NCBI GenBank assembly: GCA_019245115.1
Contig: JAFARZ010000419.1
Coordinates: 1 to 35,138 of the forward strand
DNA length: 35,138 nt
Direction of reading: 5' to 3'
Source: Streptosporangiaceae bacterium
Lineage (GTDB): Bacteria > Actinomycetota > Actinomycetes > Streptosporangiales > Streptosporangiaceae
The notes below the pieces were generated by a model. The model was not told where the DNA came from. It ran no database searches and was given only the letters and a program-made list of their open reading frames with translations. Positions 7,520 through 17,000 of this stretch are shown here, piece after piece; positions within the stretch are counted from its first letter, which is position 1, and the number at the start of each line of letters is the position of its first letter. The position numbers and the translations under genes are program-made.

Positions 7520-8362
7520 ATGGCCAGGATGGCGGTGATGAACACTGCCCGGCCTCCGCTCACCTGGAACATGGTGGGCCGCGACCTCGCTGACCTGGCG
7601 GTGACCACCCGCTGGCCCGCGGCGGTCACCCCCGACCTGGCCTGGGGCGGCGCGACCGGGCATGGCGCCCGGGTCTGCATCCTGGACAGCGGGGTTGAGC
7701 CGGGCCATCCCCGGGTCGGACCGGTTCAGGCCTCTTACATCGTCCAGGAGCATCCGGATCGCGGCTGCGAAGTCATTCCGGCCGAACCAGGAGACCTCAG
7801 CGGCCACGGCACGGCCTGTGCGAGCGTCGTCCGCTCCGTCGCGCCAGACTGCGAGATCCACAGCATCCGGGTACTCGGCCATGGCCTGGCCGGCTCGGGC
7901 GAGGCGCTGCTGGCCGGACTTCGATGGGCGGTCGCGCACGGGTTTGACGTGATCAACATGAGCATCTCGACGACGCGCCGCAAGTTCGTGGACACGCTGC
8001 GCGCGCTGACCGACGACGCATATTTCCACAAATCGGTGCTCGTGGCCTCGGCGCACAACCTGCCGGTGGAGAGCTTCCCGTGGCGTTTCTCGTCGGTGGT
8101 CTCGGTCGGCAGCCACGGCACCGGAGACCCGGGCCAGTTCTTCTACAACCCTTCCCCGCCGGTCGAGTTCTTCGCGCACGGGGTCAACGTCGAGGTGGCA
8201 TGGCCCGGCGGCGGGACCAGGCGGTGCACCGGGAACAGCTTCGCCACGCCGCACATCGCCGGCTACTGCGCGCTGATCCTGAGCAAGAACCCGGAGCTCA
8301 CCGCCTTCCAGGTCAAGAACCTGCTGTACCTGACCGCCGCCAACGTCCGAGGCACCTCATAA
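7520..8362 (+). CDS. S8 family serine peptidase (subtilisin-like), cytosolic
   Basis: A compact 280-aa subtilase with the full catalytic triad: Asp in VCILDSGVE (~residue 56), His in LSGHGTACA (~95) and Ser in TGNSFATPHIAG (~240). The Asn in VASAHNLP (~180) fits the oxyanion hole. There is no signal peptide, propeptide or membrane anchor, so it probably acts inside the cell, unlike secreted subtilases. Several in-frame starts lie close together (7520, 7529, 7538). It begins a plus-strand pair with the PPOX protein 27 bp downstream, between the halogenase arm and the LanB operon. S8 peptidases serve as leader peptidases in several RiPP systems (LanP type), which makes that role plausible. General proteolysis cannot be excluded. 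Confidence 0.8.
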   Translation: MARMAVMNTARPPLTWNMVGRDLADLAVTTRWPAAVTPDLAWGGATGHGARVCILDSGVEPGHPRVGPVQASYIVQEHPDRGCEVIPAEPGDLSGHGTACASVVRSVAPDCEIHSIRVLGHGLAGSGEALLAGLRWAVAHGFDVINMSISTTRRKFVDTLRALTDDAYFHKSVLVASAHNLPVESFPWRFSSVVSVGSHGTGDPGQFFYNPSPPVEFFAHGVNVEVAWPGGGTRRCTGNSFATPHIAGYCALILSKNPELTAFQVKNLLYLTAANVRGTS

Positions 8363-8389
8363 CCGGAACAGTGTGGCTATGGTGGTGGC

Positions 8390-8851
8390 GTGAGCCCTCA
8401 GATAGCAACGAACACCACCGTCACCCGGGAAGATCTGATTGCCTTTATCAGACCTCGGCATCACGCGATCGTGCTGACGACCCGCGGGAACGGAAGGCCG
8501 CAGGCCTCGCCGGTCACCTGCGGTGTGGACGCCGAGGGCAGGATCGTCATCTCGACCTACCCGGAGCGCGCCAAGACGCGTAACGCCAGGAAGGACCCCC
8601 GGGTCAGCGTGCTCGTGCTGTCGGACGACTTCGGTGGCCCATGGGTGCAGGTCGACGGCACCGCCGAGGTGATCGACGGGACGGCCGCCGTCGAGCCGCT
8701 GGTGGATTACTACCGCTCCATCTCCGGGGAGCATCCCGACTGGGACGAATACCGCCAGGCCATGCTCCGCCAGGGCAAGTCGCTGCTGCGAGTGGCCCCG
8801 GTGAGCTGGGGTCCGGTAGCCACCGGCGGCTTCCCGCGCCGCCTCGCCTGA
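8390..8851 (+). CDS. PPOX class F420-dependent oxidoreductase-like protein
   Basis: A 153-aa split-barrel flavin/F420-binding fold protein. It has the family pattern of an N-terminal strand pair (AIVLTTRGNGRPQASPVTCGVD), then IVISTYPERAKTRNARKDPRVSVLVL, in which the RxKxRNxxxDPRV segment normally contacts the cofactor phosphate. The start is GTG 8390; the preceding 27 bp after the subtilase stop suggest one transcript. Family members reduce or oxidise small molecules using F420, FMN or haem-derived cofactors. In this setting it might reduce a dehydrated residue or another intermediate, but nothing in the sequence fixes the substrate. It converges on the LanB gene with a 47-bp gap. Confidence 0.8.
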   Translation: MSPQIATNTTVTREDLIAFIRPRHHAIVLTTRGNGRPQASPVTCGVDAEGRIVISTYPERAKTRNARKDPRVSVLVLSDDFGGPWVQVDGTAEVIDGTAAVEPLVDYYRSISGEHPDWDEYRQAMLRQGKSLLRVAPVSWGPVATGGFPRRLA

Positions 8852-8898
8852 TCGCCGGCCAGCTTGAGCTGCGAAACCTGGAACTGATCCGCCGCTTA

Positions 8899-11800
8899 TT
8901 AGTCCTCCATCTCAGAACGTCCTCGGTGCTTCTGGCCGTCATCTTTACTCCTCCACGCGGCTTCGGGTCCGGTGATCGCCAGGTCGCGAGCTAGCGCGAC
9001 CACGACGCGCTCCGCCGGGCGGCTCAGCCCCGCTAGACGATTGCAGTGCATGTGCGCCACGGACAACGCGACCGGCACGCGGTCGCTGGCGCGAACCGCG
9101 CCGTCTAGCCGGGACCGGTATTCGCTGAGCGCCGCATGCCAGTCCGGCCAGTCGTGCTTGGCCGTGCGGTCGCGCACTATGGGACGGAGCCGGGCGAACA
9201 GGCGCCGTTCCGGCTTCGCCAGCCGAGGCTCCGGCAGCTCGGCCACGACGCGCTCGGGACCGAGCAGAACCACGAGAATGTCCAGGAGGGCCGGGGCTGC
9301 CGTGACCTCAGCCCGGATGGGGGGTACCGGCATCGACGCTAGCGTCGCCAGGCACCGCCGCGAGTCAAGGTGGAAGAAACGCTCCACCGCTTCCATGCAG
9401 CCCTCGCCACCGTACCGCGACACCTCGGGAGCGTAGCCGGTCAGCGAGAACTGCCTGATTAGTCCCGTTTCCACCAGACGCGTGCCCCAGCTGTGCACGG
9501 CCGGCAGGAGCGTTGCGTTCAGGCCGTGCGATGGACCGTGGTAGCGGAGCACCAGACACGGCAGGCCGGCCTCGTCTTCAGTCCGGACGAAGAACCACCT
9601 GTCCACCTCGGCCCTCCCGGCCGCCGCGATCAGCGTCTCGTCCGTAATCTGGCCGAGGACGTCGTCCTGGAGCGCCGGGGGCACGGTGAGGTTCACGCAC
9701 AGCCAGCGACCGCCGGGCAGGAACAACCGGGCCGGTGACAGACCGGGCGGCATCGCGACGGACCCGCGCTCACGCTGAGCCCGGCCGGGACGCGGTGAGC
9801 GGGGGTGCAGTGAGACGACGACCTCCGCGGCATGCGGTCCGTCGGTCCCGCGCGGCCAGCCAGCGGCACGCCACGCCGCGACGCCGCCAGGCGGCTCGGT
9901 GACCGCGGTGACGCCACGGTCGCGGCACTCCCGGCGCAGCAGCGCCGCGTGGACCGGATCGGTCAGATCGAGCGGCAGCCGCTGATCCCACGGGCCGGCG
10001 ACGACGACCTCGGGCAGTTCCTCCGCGTCGCGCCAGCGGCGCAGGCCATCTCGCCATTGCCGGTCGGTGCCCCGCGTGGCGGCCAGCAGCAGCCCGGCGG
10101 GCAGCGCCCAGCGGGCTGGTGCCAGGATGGCGCGCCCCGCCCGCACGCGGGGCAGCCATGACATGGCCGCGGCGGCTCCCCAGTCCCATGGCCGCCACCG
10201 CGCCGCGCCGTCCCGGCCCAGGGCGAGCAGGAGCGCCGCGACCGCGTCGGCCCGCCGTGGGTGCAGCGTCGAATAACTGACCGGGCGGACCGGCCGGCCC
10301 AGCCGTTCGGAGTACAGCATCAGCCGCCGCGACGTGGCAATGACCGACAGGTCCGTCAGGGCGATGTCCCGGCCCGTGCCGCGCGGCGGGTGCGCGGTGA
10401 GGTCGATGCGGAACGCGGTCCAGCCGGTCTCGCTGACCAGGTTCGCGGCGGCGGCCTCCGGCGGCCGGAACACGACTTCCGCGTCGACTGGGCTGTCAGC
10501 CTCCGGCGCACGCCAGTTCAACGCCACGGCGCGGGGTCCGATGCAGCCCGACAGGCGGCCGGCCACGCATCCGGCCGGGCCATCGGCGCCTGGTGAGTTC
10601 AGCACGACCAGGAAATCCCCGCGGTTCAGCGCCGCCCCCGAGGCCGTCACGATCTCGGCGAAGACATCCGCCGACGGCGGGCTGCTCGTGACACCCCCGG
10701 TAAGAGCGGCGAGCCGCCGCCACAGCGGCCGGTCAAGGCACCGCTCGGCACGCCCGGCGGCCAGCGCGTCCAGGGCGAAACCAGTCAGCAGCCGGTCGCG
10801 GGCGGTGTTGAATTGGCCTGGGCCTCCGGCCGCGGCGTGATCGGCAGCCAGGGCCGAGGGCGCGGCCGGGGGTGCCTGGGCTGGGTAGTGCAGTCCGAGG
10901 GACCGGGTCAGGTCGAGCAGCTCGCTCAGCGCGACGGGACGATCGGCGCCGTACCGGTGCAGCATCGCCCGATGGAGCCCGGCGAGCGGACGGTCAGCCA
11001 GCGGCGGGGCACACGTCCAGGCGACTGACGCGGCCCGCTCGATCTCGCGGGCCACCAGCATGGGCAGCGTGAGGCCGGTGTTCAGGATGGTGTCCGCGAC
11101 GATCTCAGGGACCCCGTCCGCCGCCAGATCCCCATCCGCTCGCGGCGGCCATACCGCGCGGGCCTGAGCGCGCAGCCGGCGGATATCCGCCGCCACGGGA
11201 GACGATGGGGCGTGGCTCAGTTCGTCGCGCAGGCGGCGCAGCGGTCCGGCGATCGGGTGACCGGCGAGCCGCCGGGTCAGATGGCTGAGCGGATCGGCGT
11301 CTCCGGGCGGCGGCAGGAGGTCGGTGACCAGGAACCCGTCGCGGAGCAGCGCGGCGATGAAGCCGGCGAGCTCCGCTGGCTCGATGCCGGCCGCGCTGAC
11401 GCCCAGCAGGCCGAGCAGCTCGGCGTACCGGATGCCGCGGCGTCCTTCGCGCTCGCCGCCGGCCAGGGCGAGCACGGCGTCCAGCAGCCGGGAACGACGG
11501 GCGGATCGGGCGACCTCCCAGCTCCCGGGGCCGCCGGTGCCGCGGCTTACCCGGACGTGGGCGGCGCCGATACGGCTCAGTGCGGGAGCCGTGGCTATCC
11601 GCACCCCCGGTGCCAGGTCCGCCAGCCCCGGGTCGGCCTCCAGCGCCGCCACCAGACGCGCCAGCCAGCGTGGCCCGGGGCGAAGCAGCAGGCGGTGCCC
11701 GCTGCTCAGGTTCCCCGCGGTGGCTGGAGCCCAGCCGATCAGGGCGGTCCCGGCGAATAGTCCCGAGGGGGTGGCCCGATGCCGGGAACGCAGCTCGTAT

Positions 11801-12099
11801 CCGGTGAGGGCGATCGCGATCCGCCTCCGGTCCCCGGCCGACCGGGCGGCGGCGGCCGGCCGCCTGGCCAGTTCCCGGGCCAGGTCCGGGCTGGCCAGCT
11901 CGACGGCCGCCGACAGCGCCGGGTTGGCCGTGAAGGCCTGGATCAGGTCATCGAGCCGCCCGGGATCCTCGGGCGTGCGCGCATCGCTGCCAGCTGACGG
12001 CGTGCGCAGATGAGGGACCAGTGCCGACCTCAGCAGCACATAACCGGCGCACGAATACAGGGCGTGGGAAGGGGCGGGATCGCGATCAGCAGCGGGCAT
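8899..12099 (-). CDS. LanB-type lantibiotic dehydratase (full length)
   Basis: A ~1066-aa protein with both halves of a tRNA-dependent LanB dehydratase. The large N-terminal glutamylation domain spans roughly residues 10-650 (LYSCAGYVLLRSALVP, then RRRIAIALTGYELRSRHRATPSGLFAG). The C-terminal SpaB_C/thiopeptide-type elimination domain spans roughly 760-1040 (VDRWFFVRTEDEAGLPCLVLRYHG...LIRQFSLTGYAPEVSRYGG). Known enzymes glutamylate Ser/Thr of a peptide using glutamyl-tRNA, then eliminate glutamate to give Dha/Dhb. The chosen start, ATG 12099, overlaps the SARP stop by 14 bp; the open frame extends to 12174 but the extra 25 residues are Arg/Ser-rich and not family-like. Having the elimination domain argues against a PEARL ligase. 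No LanC cyclase is present in the window. It is the last gene of the radical SAM operon. Confidence 0.85.
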   Translation of the reverse strand: MPAADRDPAPSHALYSCAGYVLLRSALVPHLRTPSAGSDARTPEDPGRLDDLIQAFTANPALSAAVELASPDLARELARRPAAAARSAGDRRRIAIALTGYELRSRHRATPSGLFAGTALIGWAPATAGNLSSGHRLLLRPGPRWLARLVAALEADPGLADLAPGVRIATAPALSRIGAAHVRVSRGTGGPGSWEVARSARRSRLLDAVLALAGGEREGRRGIRYAELLGLLGVSAAGIEPAELAGFIAALLRDGFLVTDLLPPPGDADPLSHLTRRLAGHPIAGPLRRLRDELSHAPSSPVAADIRRLRAQARAVWPPRADGDLAADGVPEIVADTILNTGLTLPMLVAREIERAASVAWTCAPPLADRPLAGLHRAMLHRYGADRPVALSELLDLTRSLGLHYPAQAPPAAPSALAADHAAAGGPGQFNTARDRLLTGFALDALAAGRAERCLDRPLWRRLAALTGGVTSSPPSADVFAEIVTASGAALNRGDFLVVLNSPGADGPAGCVAGRLSGCIGPRAVALNWRAPEADSPVDAEVVFRPPEAAAANLVSETGWTAFRIDLTAHPPRGTGRDIALTDLSVIATSRRLMLYSERLGRPVRPVSYSTLHPRRADAVAALLLALGRDGAARWRPWDWGAAAAMSWLPRVRAGRAILAPARWALPAGLLLAATRGTDRQWRDGLRRWRDAEELPEVVVAGPWDQRLPLDLTDPVHAALLRRECRDRGVTAVTEPPGGVAAWRAAGWPRGTDGPHAAEVVVSLHPRSPRPGRAQRERGSVAMPPGLSPARLFLPGGRWLCVNLTVPPALQDDVLGQITDETLIAAAGRAEVDRWFFVRTEDEAGLPCLVLRYHGPSHGLNATLLPAVHSWGTRLVETGLIRQFSLTGYAPEVSRYGGEGCMEAVERFFHLDSRRCLATLASMPVPPIRAEVTAAPALLDILVVLLGPERVVAELPEPRLAKPERRLFARLRPIVRDRTAKHDWPDWHAALSEYRSRLDGAVRASDRVPVALSVAHMHCNRLAGLSRPAERVVVALARDLAITGPEAAWRSKDDGQKHRGRSEMED
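10812..10833. repeat. Third copy of the CCTGGGCCT element, inside LanB
   Basis: Matches the copy at 2465-2486 at 20 of 22 bases; the similarity to the copy at 2495-2516 extends to 26 of 30 bases including flanks. Here it encodes GGPGQFN on the minus strand, a different frame from the WPKAQ peptides it encodes in the LAL regulator. Confidence 0.5.
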
Positions 12100-14002
12100 C
12101 GGCGGTGACCAGCTGCTGCGCATAGAGCCACAGCGGGGCGGGCATCGCGAACGGCAGCGGGCGGACCGGCGCACGCCGCCCGCCGTCCGCGATGGTGAGG
12201 GCGTGTACCTCGGTGAGGCGTTCCAGCAGCCGCTCCAGTTCCCCGGGCCCTTTCGACAGTGGCCCCCACGCCGCGGCGACCTGCGTCAGCGCCAGACGTT
12301 CAGCGGGGTCCAGTCCGCGCACATACCGGTCGAAGCACTCGCGGACCGACAGGTCCCCCGCCGACAGCTCATCCAGCAGCCGGTCATCGTCCTCCAGCCG
12401 GGCGGCGAAGTGTTCCACCGGCAGGTGGGTAAGGCCCGCCAGCCGTGCTCCGGCCACCCGTACGGCGAGCGGCAGCAAGCCGCAGGAGCGGACGATCCGC
12501 CGGGCGTCCGGCTCGGCGCTCCGGATCCGTTCGGCGCCGGCGATGCGGCCCAGCAGTTCCAGGGCCTCGTCCTCGGTGAACGGGCCCAGCCGGAACCGGG
12601 TGATCCCGTCCAGGCCGCCCAGGCTCCGGCAGCTCGTGATGATCACCGAGCAGCCGCCCGCGCCGGGCAGCAGCGGCCGGACCTGACGCTCGTCCGCGAC
12701 GCCATCCAGGACCAGCAGCAGTTCCAGGGCGGCCAGCCGGCTCCGCACGGCGGTCGTCCGGTCGTCCGCCATCGGGACGGTGAACGGCTCGAGCCGGCTC
12801 AGCAGGTCGCCGGTGAGCTCCGCGAGAGACCGCGGCGTACCGTCGGCGGCGCGAAGCGGCAGCAGGACCGCGCCGTCGCGGAATCGCGGGGCCAGGAGGT
12901 GGGCGGCGCGCAGCGCCAGCGTCGTCGTGCCCGATCCTGGCGGTCCGACGACCGCGGCGAACCGGCGCGGGCTGGCGCGGTCACCTAGAAAATCCAGCAT
13001 CTCACGCAACACGTCCCGACGGCCGGTGAAGTCGTCGGCCGCCCGGGGAAGCCCGCCGATCCGCCCGACGTCCGCACCGTCCCTGGCGTCCGCCGGGTCC
13101 GCGGGGTCAGCCAGGTGGGCGACCACATCCCCCGCGGCCGCCAGCGCCGTGACCGGCGGGACGTCGGTGTCCGGCCGGACGCCGCTGACCGGCACGCCGC
13201 TGACTGGCACCACCCCGGCGATCGCCGGATCCCCGGACAATATGTCCTGGTAGAGCCGGTGCAGCACCGGGCTCGGTCCCAGCCCCAGTTCGGCGGCGAG
13301 CAACTGCCTGAGGTTGTCGTATTCGGCGAGCGCCTCGGCCTGCCGGCCACTGCGGTACAGCGCGGTCAGCTGAATGCCGCGCAGCCGCTCCCGCAGCGGA
13401 TGCGCGCGCACGACGGCTTCGATCTCCTCGAGCACCTCGGCGTTGTTGCCCAGCAGCAGCTCCGCCTCGAACCAGTCCTCGAACGCGGCGAGCCTGCGGT
13501 CCTCCAGCCGCGCCGCCTCCTCGCGCAGCGCGGGCGAGGCTGTCAGGTCCGCCAGCGCCGGCCCGCGCCAGAGCCCGAGTGCCTTCCGCGTGGCGGCCGC
13601 CGCGCCACGGGCGTCACCCTGCCGCAGGGCGAGCCTGCCGGTCCGCGACAGATCCTCGAATCGCAGCGCGTCAAGTTCGTCGGCGTTCATCCGCAACTGG
13701 TAACCGGGCGGACGGTACCGGAGCCGGCCCGGCTGGCCGTCCGCGGCGAGCATCTTCCGCAGATGGGTGACGTAGACGTGGATGTTCTTGTGCGCGGTGC
13801 GGGGCGGCCCATCCCACCACAGTGCGTCGACAAGCTGCTCGGCCAGGACCACGCCTCCGCTGCGGCACAGCAGCAGGGCCAGCAGCAGACGCTGCTTGAA
13901 CGGGCCGGCATCCAGCTCGGCAGGCCGGGCCCCGGATCCGGCCGGCACGAGTTCGGCCGTCAGCGGGCCCAGGATCCGGAGCGAGATCCTGGGCCGGCTC
14001 AT
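12086..14002 (-). CDS. SARP/BTAD-domain transcriptional regulator with NB-ARC domain
   Basis: A 638-aa AfsR/SARP-type regulator. Residues ~5-100 are an OmpR-like winged helix (ISLRILGPLTAEL...KQRLLLALLLCRSGGVVLAEQLVDALW...VYVTHLRKML). Residues ~100-250 are the helical BTAD domain. From ~330 comes a STAND/NB-ARC module. Its Walker A reads GPPGSGTTT, so the normally invariant lysine is threonine, while the LLLVLDGV strand looks like Walker B. This suggests weakened or absent ATP hydrolysis. SARPs activate secondary-metabolite promoters by binding direct repeats. The ATG at 14002 overlaps the upstream cyclase stop as ATGA, and its own end overlaps LanB by 14 bp, so its production is translationally coupled to both. 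A 15-bp in-frame duplication at 13181-13210 gives PVSGVPVSGV in the linker. Confidence 0.85.
   Translation of the reverse strand: MSRPRISLRILGPLTAELVPAGSGARPAELDAGPFKQRLLLALLLCRSGGVVLAEQLVDALWWDGPPRTAHKNIHVYVTHLRKMLAADGQPGRLRYRPPGYQLRMNADELDALRFEDLSRTGRLALRQGDARGAAAATRKALGLWRGPALADLTASPALREEAARLEDRRLAAFEDWFEAELLLGNNAEVLEEIEAVVRAHPLRERLRGIQLTALYRSGRQAEALAEYDNLRQLLAAELGLGPSPVLHRLYQDILSGDPAIAGVVPVSGVPVSGVRPDTDVPPVTALAAAGDVVAHLADPADPADARDGADVGRIGGLPRAADDFTGRRDVLREMLDFLGDRASPRRFAAVVGPPGSGTTTLALRAAHLLAPRFRDGAVLLPLRAADGTPRSLAELTGDLLSRLEPFTVPMADDRTTAVRSRLAALELLLVLDGVADERQVRPLLPGAGGCSVIITSCRSLGGLDGITRFRLGPFTEDEALELLGRIAGAERIRSAEPDARRIVRSCGLLPLAVRVAGARLAGLTHLPVEHFAARLEDDDRLLDELSAGDLSVRECFDRYVRGLDPAERLALTQVAAAWGPLSKGPGELERLLERLTEVHALTIADGGRRAPVRPLPFAMPAPLWLYAQQLVTADARC
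13181..13210. repeat. 15-bp tandem duplication in the SARP linker
   Basis: GCCGCTGACCGGCAC (13181-13195) is followed by the same unit with one change (13196-13210). It repeats a VPVSG-type pentapeptide between the BTAD and NB-ARC domains and keeps the frame. Confidence 0.6.
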
Positions 14003-17000
14003 CTGGCCATCGAGAGCAGCCGGTGCACGGAATCCAGGAGGTCCACCCCCGCCGCGCGCTGATCCGCGCCGAGCTGGTCAAGCAGCCTGGCCACCTGCAC
14101 CAGCTCGCTGCGCTCCGCTCCGTCACCGGTCAGCATCAGATAGGCGATCCGGTTGCGCCGCAGCACGTTGAGCGCGACGGCGGCCAGGCCCGCGAACAAG
14201 CCCAGCAGCTGTGCGGTCTCCAGCGGGCTGACCGTGCTCGGCGCTGGATCGAGCACCTCCATCACGCCGATCGCGTCCTCCCCGCACAGCAGCGGCGCCG
14301 CCATGATCGACGCAGGCACGTAGCCGGTGACTTCCGCGATATCCCTGGCGAAGACCGGACTCTCGGCCAGGTCGGAGATCACCACGGGCTCCTGGGCGGT
14401 CAGCACCCAGCCCGCGATGCCGCGCGTGGCGGGGAACCGGTCCCCGAGCAGGTGGTCTTCGCCGACGCCCGAAACCGCCTCGAAGACCAGCTCGCCGGAT
14501 GCCGTGTCAAGGAGGAACACCGAGGCGGCCGCCGCGCCGAACAGTTCCCGCGCGACATTCACCACGGCGGCGAGCAGCGCGGAGTGGTCCCGCTCCGCCT
14601 CGCCGAGGTGCGCTACCGCGGCCGCTAGCACATTGTGATTCTCATTCATTGGACCCCTTTCAGTCGCCGGAAGTAAGGGAGTCTCCAAGAACACAGTCGC
14701 GCGCCGGACGCCGACGAGGTGCCCCTTGCCCTCGAACAGCCGCCGGGCGGCAGCCGCCGCGGCGACCGCGCCCTCGTCATCGTCCAGTGCGCGCAGGACG
14801 TGTGCGCAGTCCAGCTCGGCGGTCGCCTGGCACACGGTGGAGTCCGTGACAGCCGCGGTGACGCGGGCGCGGGTGGCTTCGCGCAGCGCCGGTTCCCGCT
14901 CACCTCGTGCCGCGAGGGCCCGGGCCCGGACCCCGATGATGTCGGCGTCCAGGAACGGATCGCCGGTGGACACGATCAGGCCGGCGGCGTCGAGGGCGGC
15001 ATCATCCCGGTCCTGCTCAAGCAGTGCGCGGGCCAGCCCAGCCGATGCCGCGGCGTTGCTGAGCGTGTCGCCGTGGCTTTCCGCGCCTTGTGCGGCGGAA
15101 CGCAGCAGCACCTCGGCGTCCTGCCAGCGGCCAGCCGCTCCTTCCACGATGGCGGCGAAAATCTGCATGGTCGCCGCGCCATAGGAGTGGCCGAGCTCGG
15201 CGATGATCCGGGTCGAGGCCCGCACCAGCGAACGGGCCTTGTCATATTCGCCGCGATAGGCGAACAGGACCGCGCGCGGGCAGTTGACCGTGGCCCGCAC
15301 GGCCCGGCGGCCGCGACCGTGCTCGGCCAGCAGCGCGCGGCAGTCGGCCAGCGCCCACCCGGTCGGCGCCGGGCCGCGCCACAGCGATGTCGCCAGCCCG
15401 CCGATCACGGTGGCCAGCTCGAATTGCGTGTCGGTCGCGAGCGCGTGCCGCAGCGCCCGTCGCAGCAGGTCCTCCGCTTCGCCGTAGCGTCCGCTGAGCT
15501 GGCGGAGCTGGCCCACCCGCAGCCAGGCCCGGGCCAGGCCGAGATGATCATCTGCCTGCTCGAATACCGGGACGGTGGCGAGTGCCTCTTCGGCCGCGGA
15601 CGGCCCGGGGAGCTCGAGCGCGGCCAGCATGAGCCGCGCGTGCGCGGCGGTGCGCTGATCTCCGGCCGCCGTCGCCTGGCTGGCCAGGTTCCGCAGGGTC
15701 TGCCGCGCGTCCGGATCGGTGCCGAGCAGCAGCCGCGCCTCAGCCAGGGAAAGTCCGATGGCGATGCGTTCCGGCGCGGCCCCGTCGTACAGTTCCAGGG
15801 CATTGGCCAGCAGGTCGGCGGCCCAGTGCAGGTCGCTGCGGCGCAGCGCGAGCGCGCCGGCGTTGGCGAGGGTCCGGGCCGCGTCGGCACGAAGCAGCTG
15901 GACCTGCCGGCCGGCCGGATGCAGTTCGGCGGCGAGGCGATAGGCGCGCTCGAGGTGCATACCGACCAGGTCGGGTCCGCTCATCTGGTGCTGGTGCCAG
16001 CGGGCGAGTACCTCGTGGTAGAGCAGCCGGGCCCGCTTGGACAAGGTGTGGTAGGCCACGTCGCGGATCAGCACACCGGAGAAGCGGAACGCGTCCGCTG
16101 AACGTTCCGGCACGATCAGGCGCCGACGGGCCAGCGTACCGAGCGCCTGGTCGGGTGGATCGGTGAATGGCGGTTCCGCTTCCAGCAGCGCGCCGAGTTC
16201 GGGCGCGGAAAACCTCGCTCCCGGGACGGCGGCCCGCAACAGCACATCCTGTTCCGCCGCGCCGAGCAGGTCCAGCCGGGCGGCGATGACCGAATGAACG
16301 GTGGGCGGCAATGAGTCGCCGCCAGCCTGGCCGGTGATCGCGACGAGCTGCTCCAGGAAGAAAGGATTACCCCCGGCCCGCTCGACGATACGCTCGGCGA
16401 GCCCGGCTCGATGCGACGTCACCTCGCTGGTCTGGCTGACCTCGCTGAGCGCGGCGACAAGCAGGGCCGATTCCTGAGTGCTCAGCGGACCGAGGGGAAG
16501 CAGGCTGGCACCCGGCCCGGCCCACGCGGGACCCACCTCGAGCAGCTCGGGACGCCCCAGCCCGAGCACCAGCACGGCGGCGCCGGTGATCCGGCTGACC
16601 AGCCGGTCAACGATCAGCAGCAGCTCCGGCTTCGCCGAGTGCAGGTCGTCGAGGATCAGCAGGACCGGACGGACCCGGCCCACCGTTTCCAGCAAGAGGG
16701 TCGCGGCCCAGGCGAGCTGGTCGGGCAGCTCCCCTGGTGCTCCGTCACGGAACAGCCCGGATTCAAGCGACGCCAGCGCGTCTGCGACGTCAGGTGGCGC
16801 CACGCCGAGGAGAGGGGTCGCGGCGTCAACGACCTGCCGCAGGGCTTCTCCCAGAGCGTGCAGCGTGCTTCCCTCGCCGTAGGGGCGGCAGCGGCCGGCG
16901 CCGACCAGCGCACCGCGCCCGGCCGCCCGCGCCGCGAACTCGGCGGCGAGCCGGGTCTTGCCGACGCCGGGCTCGCCATGGATGGTGACGAGCCGGTAGC

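Noticed and set aside
8899..12099. PEARL-type peptide aminoacyl-tRNA ligase interpretation of the LanB gene
   Set aside because: PEARLs lack the elimination domain; here the SpaB_C-like C-terminal domain is present.
12100..12174. 25-residue N-terminal extension of LanB
   Set aside because: Lies within the SARP coding end, is Arg/Ser/Pro-rich and lacks similarity to LanB N-termini; ATG 12099 is preferred.
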